DNA from: Thermoflexus sp040289485
Lineage (GTDB): Bacteria; Chloroflexota; Anaerolineae; Thermoflexales; Thermoflexaceae
Length of the DNA stretch: 11,033 bases
NCBI RefSeq assembly: GCF_040289485.1
Contig: NZ_PSLG01000066.1
Coordinates: forward strand, 1 to 11,033
Direction of reading: 5' to 3'
The position numbers and the translations under genes were made by a program. Position 1 is the stretch's first letter. Each line of letters begins with the position of its first letter. Below the pieces are notes generated by a model. The model did not search any database, was not told the origin of the DNA, and worked only from the letters and a program-made list of their open reading frames with translations. This document shows positions 7,174 through 11,033 of the stretch, in pieces.

Positions 7174-7887
7174 TCATGGCGAAAGGGGCGACAACAAGGA
7201 TGAGGGTGGCGGCGTGGGCGTGGGCGAGGGCCTCCCGGTGGGCGCTGGGGAGGGCTCCGGCGTCGCGGTGGAGGGGGCTTCGGGGGGCTCCCCGGTGGGG
7301 GTTCCGGTTCCGCCGAGGGCTCCCGGCCTGGGGGACGTCGGCGTGGCGATGATGGGGTGCTGCATCCCAGGGACCGTCGGGGTCTTCCCGGGCGGATAGA
7401 CCTCGACGACGATCCACGGGGTGGCCCCCGCGCCGGCCGCGGCCCCCGAGTCAGGTCCGCGCCATGCCCGCCCGAGGGCCGGGCTCAGGGCGACCAACAC
7501 CACCAACCCCATGCCGATCCCAGCGACCAGCACGCGGTGCCACCCCGGAAGCGCCACGGGCAGGGTTGCTCCGGTGAGCACCGCCCCCGCTAGGGACAAG
7601 AGGGGTCCCTTCCCCACCGGCTCCGCCCCCTGCCCCGCTTCCCACCACGCCCCGAGGGCCGCGCCGGCGGCGATGACAGCCAGGGCGGCCAGTCCTTGGA
7701 TCGCCCGCGCGTCGGTTTCGGCCAGCCATGACAGGAGCAACGCCGGGATCCCCACGGCCAGGACCACCAGGCTCCACCCTTCGAGAGGCAGCCCACCGGT
7801 GGCGCCTCCCCACGGCCCCAGCGCCCCCAGCACCATCAAGGCCGGGCCCAACATCCGCAATCCGAGCGGCACCGCCTTCGAACGCAT
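7174..7887 (-). CDS. Polytopic membrane protein with Pro/Thr/Ser-rich C-terminal tail
   Basis: The 237-residue product has about five hydrophobic segments (near residues 12-28, 37-55, 62-80, 95-113 and 118-136). A tail follows from about 168 to the end, rich in Pro, Thr, Ser and Gly (for example TPEPSPAPTGRPSPTPTPP). Such tails are common on extracytoplasmic faces of Gram-positive and Chloroflexota proteins and may be flexible spacers. No family or catalytic motif is recognised. The ATG at 7887 follows GGAGGGACG, a strong ribosome binding site, and lies about 18 bases from the predicted transcription start, so this is probably the first gene of the leftward operon. The low-complexity end makes the C-terminus less certain, but the frame is clean up to its TGA just before moxR. 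Confidence 0.72.
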   Translation of the reverse strand: MRSKAVPLGLRMLGPALMVLGALGPWGGATGGLPLEGWSLVVLAVGIPALLLSWLAETDARAIQGLAALAVIAAGAALGAWWEAGQGAEPVGKGPLLSLAGAVLTGATLPVALPGWHRVLVAGIGMGLVVLVALSPALGRAWRGPDSGAAAGAGATPWIVVEVYPPGKTPTVPGMQHPIIATPTSPRPGALGGTGTPTGEPPEAPSTATPEPSPAPTGRPSPTPTPPPSSLLSPLSP

Positions 7888-7911
7888 CGTCCCTCCAGGC
7901 CACCGCTTTCT

Positions 7912-7940
7912 ATGATACGCGAGACCGATGAGCCTTTAAA
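7912..7940 (-). promoter_or_regulatory. Candidate promoter of the leftward membrane-protein operon
   Basis: On the minus strand, TTTAAA (7940-7935) is followed by a 17-base spacer and TATCAT (7917-7912), matching sigma-70 consensus at four of six and five of six positions. Transcription would start near 7905, leaving about 18 bases before the ATG at 7887. The AT-rich patch stands out in this G+C-rich sequence and faces the opposite way from the secD promoter. Confidence 0.5.
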
Positions 7941-7999
7941 AAAGCCAACGCCAGGCCGCATCTCCTGTCGGGGTGGTCCTCAGGGATTCCAACAGCCCC

Positions 8000-8028
8000 T
8001 TGCCGGGGGGAGAGGAGGCCTCTATAAT
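8000..8028 (+). promoter_or_regulatory. Sigma-70-type promoter of secDF
   Basis: TTGCCG (8000-8005), an ideal 17-base spacer and a perfect TATAAT (8023-8028) precede secD. Transcription would start near 8034-8036, giving a short leader of about 28 bases to the chosen secD start. A perfect -10 box is conspicuous in such G+C-rich DNA. The region from about 7941 to 7999 between the two divergent promoters shows no clear operator repeat by eye. Confidence 0.65.
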
Positions 8029-8062
8029 CATAGGGCCTTCATCTTGCGCGATGGAGCCGCCG

Positions 8063-9481
8063 ATGCGCAACCGCAACCTCTGGCTGGCACTCATCGGGGT
8101 GTTGGCCGTCCTGGCCGTAGGGGTGGATTTCACCGAGACGCGGATCGAAATCCCGATCCTGGGGATCCGGCGGGAGATCCGTACGGTCCTGGGCTTGGAC
8201 CTGCAAGGGGGCATCCAGATCCTCCTCGAGGCGGACGTGCCGCCCAATCAGCCGGTGGACCGGGGGAACCTGGAGGACACCCGCCGCATCATTGAGAACC
8301 GGGTGAACGCCCTGGGCGTGAGCGAGCCGGTGGTCCAGATCGCGGGGACGCGGCGCATCGTGGTGGAGCTGCCCGGGGTGACCAACCTGGAGCAAGCGGT
8401 GAACACCATCAAGCAGACCGGCCTCTTGGAGTTCGTGGATGCGGGGGCCACGCCGCTGCCCGAGGGGACGACCATCCGCACTACCCTGGACGTCCCGATC
8501 ACGGGGACAGCGCCCCTCACCGCCACGCCGGCGTTGACACCCACCCCGGCCCTCACGGAGACAGCCCCCCTCATCCCGACGACCCCGGTCACCCCGACCG
8601 AACGGGTCTATCGGACGATCATGACGGGCCGGAACCTGCGCAGCGCCCGCCCGGAACTGGGCCAGTTCCGCCAGCCCCAGGTAGCCTTCACGCTGGACCC
8701 GGAGGGCACGCGGATCTTCGCCGAATATACCCGCCAGAACGTGGGGCGCTACCTGTGCATCGTGCTGGATAAGAAGGTGGTCTCCTGCCCGGTGATCCGC
8801 TCGCCGATCACCCAGGGCTCGGGGGTCATCGAGATGGGCCAAGGGAGCACGCTGGCCGATGCGGAGGCCTTGGCCGTCACCCTGCGCTACGGCGCCCTGC
8901 CGGTCCCCCTGAAGATCGTGGACACACGCAACATCGGCCCGACCCTGGGCCGGGAGTCCATCCACCGCAGCGTTGTCGCCGGGATCATCGGCTTCGCCAC
9001 CGTGGCCCTCTTTATGATCTTGTATTATCGCCTCCCCGGCGTGCTGGCCGTCCTGGCCCTCAGCCTCTACGCCGCCCTGGTCTTCGCTGTCTTCAAACTG
9101 CTCCCGGTCACCCTGACCCTGCCGGGCATCGCCGGCTTCGTGCTCTCCATCGGCATGGCCGTGGATGCCAACATCCTGATCTTCGAACGGCTGAAAGAGG
9201 AACTGCGGGCCGGCCGGGGGTTGGCAGCGGCCATCGACTACGGCTTCGAGCGGGCGTGGCCCTCGATCCGGGACTCCAACATCTCCACTTTGATCACCTG
9301 CGCCATCTTGTATATCTTCGGCCTGAACTTCGGGGCCAGCATGGTGCGGGGGTTCGCCCTGACCCTGGCCATCGGCGTGGCGGCCAGCCTCTTCACCGGC
9401 ATCTGGGTCACCCGGGCGTTTCTCCACACCCTCCTGGATCGACTCAGCGCCGAAGCCCACGCCCGCTGGTTCGGCATCTGA
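8063..9481 (+). CDS. secD: Protein translocase subunit SecD
   Basis: SecD works with SecF beside the SecYEG channel and uses the proton motive force to pull proteins across the membrane late in export. The 472-residue product has an N-terminal helix (about 6-21), the conserved LGLDLQGG motif (43-50), the extracytoplasmic P1 region, and a C-terminal membrane block from about residue 303. That block carries the SecD signature GMAVDANILIFERLKEEL. It is shorter than enterobacterial SecD, as in many Chloroflexota and Gram-positive bacteria. An insert rich in Thr and Pro (about residues 148-182) interrupts the P1 region. The ATG at 8063 is preferred because GGAG lies six bases upstream and the protein then begins MRNRNLWLAL. 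The in-frame ATG at 8051 has no ribosome binding site. secF follows after 54 bases. Confidence 0.96.
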   Translation: MRNRNLWLALIGVLAVLAVGVDFTETRIEIPILGIRREIRTVLGLDLQGGIQILLEADVPPNQPVDRGNLEDTRRIIENRVNALGVSEPVVQIAGTRRIVVELPGVTNLEQAVNTIKQTGLLEFVDAGATPLPEGTTIRTTLDVPITGTAPLTATPALTPTPALTETAPLIPTTPVTPTERVYRTIMTGRNLRSARPELGQFRQPQVAFTLDPEGTRIFAEYTRQNVGRYLCIVLDKKVVSCPVIRSPITQGSGVIEMGQGSTLADAEALAVTLRYGALPVPLKIVDTRNIGPTLGRESIHRSVVAGIIGFATVALFMILYYRLPGVLAVLALSLYAALVFAVFKLLPVTLTLPGIAGFVLSIGMAVDANILIFERLKEELRAGRGLAAAIDYGFERAWPSIRDSNISTLITCAILYIFGLNFGASMVRGFALTLAIGVAASLFTGIWVTRAFLHTLLDRLSAEAHARWFGI

Positions 9482-9535
9482 GCGGGTCCATGAAGGCGGT
9501 GTCATCCCGATCCAACCCAGAGGACGAGGTTGCGA

Positions 9536-10465
9536 ATGATCGACATCATCGGCAAGCGCTACTGGTATTTCGCCCTGTCGCTGTTGGCCATCGTGCCGGG
9601 CCTGATCTCCCTGGCCCTCTACGGCCTGCCCCTGGCCATCGACTACACCGGGGGGTCCTTGCTGGAGATTCGGATGCCCGCAGGGGTGGTCCCCTCCACC
9701 GAGGAGGTCATCGGCCTGGTGGGCCAGGTCACGGGGTTCAACGCCGCGGACATCCGGGCGCAACCCTCCCTGCAAGGCACCCTGATCATCCGGACCCGCG
9801 AGATGGACGCGGCGACCAAGACGCGGCTGGAGGAGGCGCTGCGGGCCCGCTACGGGGAGATCACCCTGGAGCGGTTTGAGTCCGTGGGGCCCACAGTGGG
9901 GGCGGAGGTCACACGGGGGTCTCTGGTCGCCGTGGCCATGGCGGCCGTGGCCATCATGCTCTACCTCACCTTCGCCTTCCGGCAGGTCCCCCACGCCCTC
10001 CGCTACGGCGTGGCGGCGGTCCTGGCCCTGCTGCACGACGTGGCGGTGGTGGTGGGCACCGCCTCCATCTTCGGGAAGGCCTTCGGCTGGGAGGTGGACG
10101 CCCTCTTCCTCACCGCCGTGCTCACCGTCATCGGCTTCTCCGTGCACGACTCCATCGTGGTCTTCGACCGGATCCGGGAGAACCTCATCCGCTACCGCGG
10201 CGAGCCCTATGAGCGCATCGTCAACCACAGCATCTTGCAGACCCTGGACCGCTCCATCAACACCCAACTCACCCTGATCTTCACCCTGGTGGCCCTGCTG
10301 CTCTTCGGCGGTACCACCATCCGCCAGTTCATCGCCATCCTGCTCATCGGGATGATCAGCGGCACCTATTCCTCGATCTTCAACGCCGCCCCCATCCTGG
10401 TGGTGTGGGAGAAGCGGGAGTGGCGGACGTGGTTCCGCCGCCCGGCGGAGCAGCCGGCGCCGTAG
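9536..10465 (+). CDS. secF: Protein translocase subunit SecF
   Basis: SecF pairs with SecD in the SecDF complex of the export machinery in the cytoplasmic membrane. The 309-residue protein has an N-terminal helix (about 9-29), the conserved IDYTGG motif (35-40), a short extracytoplasmic P4 region and five helices in the C-terminal half. The SecF signature GFSVHDSIVVFDRIREN lies in that half. Length is normal for the family. The ATG at 9536 is chosen because GAGG stands six bases upstream. A TTG at 9530 would add two residues and also has a GAGGA before it, but it is the less usual start. The gene follows secD in the same direction with no visible promoter between, so the two are probably co-transcribed. 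Confidence 0.96.
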   Translation: MIDIIGKRYWYFALSLLAIVPGLISLALYGLPLAIDYTGGSLLEIRMPAGVVPSTEEVIGLVGQVTGFNAADIRAQPSLQGTLIIRTREMDAATKTRLEEALRARYGEITLERFESVGPTVGAEVTRGSLVAVAMAAVAIMLYLTFAFRQVPHALRYGVAAVLALLHDVAVVVGTASIFGKAFGWEVDALFLTAVLTVIGFSVHDSIVVFDRIRENLIRYRGEPYERIVNHSILQTLDRSINTQLTLIFTLVALLLFGGTTIRQFIAILLIGMISGTYSSIFNAAPILVVWEKREWRTWFRRPAEQPAP

Positions 10466-10481
10466 CCCCCAGCCCTCACCG

Positions 10482-10512
10482 GGGCCTGGGCGCGGGGAAA
10501 CCGCCCAGGCCC
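10482..10512. terminator. Probable bidirectional terminator hairpin
   Basis: A perfect 11-bp inverted repeat, GGGCCTGGGCG (10482-10492) and its complement CGCCCAGGCCC (10502-10512), encloses a nine-base loop. It lies 16 bases after the secF stop and 6 bases from the stop of the convergent amidase gene. No run of T follows on either strand, so it is not a classic intrinsic terminator. Its position between two convergent genes and its strong stem still suggest transcript ending or 3'-end protection for both. Confidence 0.6.
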
Positions 10513-10518
10513 TCCCGC

Positions 10519-11033
10519 TCATTCCCCCTCCAGAAAGCACCGCAACCCCTCGACGATCCCCTCCACCACCCGCTCCCGCCACCGCGTCAGCAGTTCTCGA
10601 TCCAGATAGAGGAAGCCGGTCTCGATGATCGCCGCCGGGGTCTGGGGGTCGATCTCCCGGAACGCATGGTAATCGGTCATGTCATACGTGATGCTGTCCA
10701 CATGGAAGCGCAGCCCGGTCCGCCGGCCATACGCCGAGACCAGGCACGCCACCAGGCGGTCGCTCTGCTCCGGCACCTGGTCCGCTTGGGCCCGGGCCAC
10801 CTTGAACCCGGTGGCCTGTTCGTTGATGTACTCGCACGAGTCGGCGTGGATGGAGAGCAACGCCGCGGCCCGATACCCCCGCAGGCGCGGGTCGAACTCC
10901 TCCAGCACGTCCACCCGATACCCGAGGGCCTCCAGCCGCCGGGCCACCTCCCGCGCCACCGCCGTGTTCACCTCCACCTCGGTGAGCCCGTCCGCGCACA
11001 CCGTCCCGCTGTCGTTCCCCAGATGGCCCGCCA
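10519..11033 (-). CDS. N-acetylmuramoyl-L-alanine amidase (Amidase_3 type), 5' end outside the window
   Basis: This enzyme family cleaves the bond between N-acetylmuramic acid and L-alanine in peptidoglycan, outside the cytoplasm, with a zinc ion. About 170 residues are visible. They contain the expected zinc and catalytic residues in order: the His of GHLGNDSG (codon 11023-11025), the Glu of LTEVEVN, the His of SIHAD (10846-10848) and the catalytic Glu of IIETGFL (10621-10623). The visible part covers nearly the whole catalytic domain to its natural C-terminus and has no cell-wall binding domain after it. A GTG at 10999-11001 lies inside the conserved domain and is not the true start. The frame runs on beyond the right edge, where the rest of the N-terminus, and any signal peptide, would lie. 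It converges on secF and is not in its operon. Confidence 0.93.
   Translation of the reverse strand, partial: AGHLGNDSGTVCADGLTEVEVNTAVAREVARRLEALGYRVDVLEEFDPRLRGYRAAALLSIHADSCEYINEQATGFKVARAQADQVPEQSDRLVACLVSAYGRRTGLRFHVDSITYDMTDYHAFREIDPQTPAAIIETGFLYLDRELLTRWRERVVEGIVEGLRCFLEGE

Noticed and set aside
8533..8600. Short ACG/CCC-rich stretch in secD as a DNA tandem repeat
   Set aside because: The units are irregular in length and sequence. The pattern is explained by the Thr/Pro-rich protein insert.
9490..9535. ATG-led frame between secD and secF as a small extra gene
   Set aside because: The frame runs on into secF out of phase, has no ribosome binding site, and the translation is Arg/His/Gly-rich shadow sequence.
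8039..10582. 847-codon minus-strand open frame antisense to secD and secF
   Set aside because: Composition is His/Asp/Gln/Gly-rich with no recognisable fold, and the opposite strand encodes unmistakable SecD and SecF.

Overview
The window is very G+C-rich (roughly two-thirds by eye) and gene-dense, with short gaps, ATGA overlaps and strong Shine-Dalgarno sequences. Separate secD and secF genes, a Thr/Pro-rich insert in SecD, an orphan MutL-like ASKHA protein and a DUF6754-like membrane protein together suggest a bacterium of the Chloroflexota, perhaps an Anaerolineae/Thermoflexia-type thermophile. The taxon is inferred from memory of gene content and is not proven by the sequence.

Layout. 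From about 7887 leftward to the window edge, nine genes lie head-to-tail on the minus strand. In transcription order they are: a polytopic membrane protein with a Pro/Thr-rich tail (7174-7887); a MoxR-type AAA+ ATPase (6170-7123); a small 78-residue protein (5867-6103); a DUF6754-like protein with two terminal membrane helices (5139-5870); a six-helix membrane protein (4499-5110); a double-zinc-ribbon membrane protein with a very long acidic Pro/Ala/Glu linker (2501-4483); another six-helix membrane protein (1884-2504); a MutL-like ASKHA protein (83-1852); and the first codons of a further gene running off the left edge (1-79). Two junctions are ATGA stop/start overlaps and the other gaps are 3 to 66 bases. 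A candidate promoter precedes the first gene and a second may sit at 6130-6158.

On the plus strand, secD (8063-9481) and secF (9536-10465) form a bicistron reading away from the minus-strand operon. They start from a good sigma-70-type promoter (TTGCCG, 17 bases, TATAAT) in a divergent intergenic region of about 160-175 bases. A perfect 11-bp inverted repeat follows secF and probably serves as a two-way terminator against the convergent N-acetylmuramoyl-L-alanine amidase gene (10519 to beyond the right edge, minus strand).

How it fits together. SecD and SecF are membrane partners of the Sec translocon that use the proton gradient to help proteins finish crossing the membrane. The amidase is a cell-wall hydrolase unrelated to them by operon. 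The minus-strand cluster is the least explained part. It combines an AAA+ ATPase, an ASKHA-fold protein, a zinc-ribbon membrane protein and several small integral membrane proteins, with no glutamate mutase subunits and no DUF58/VWA partner of MoxR in view. It looks like an undescribed membrane-associated system, but its function cannot be read from the sequence. No tRNA, rRNA, CRISPR array, transposase or phage gene was seen.
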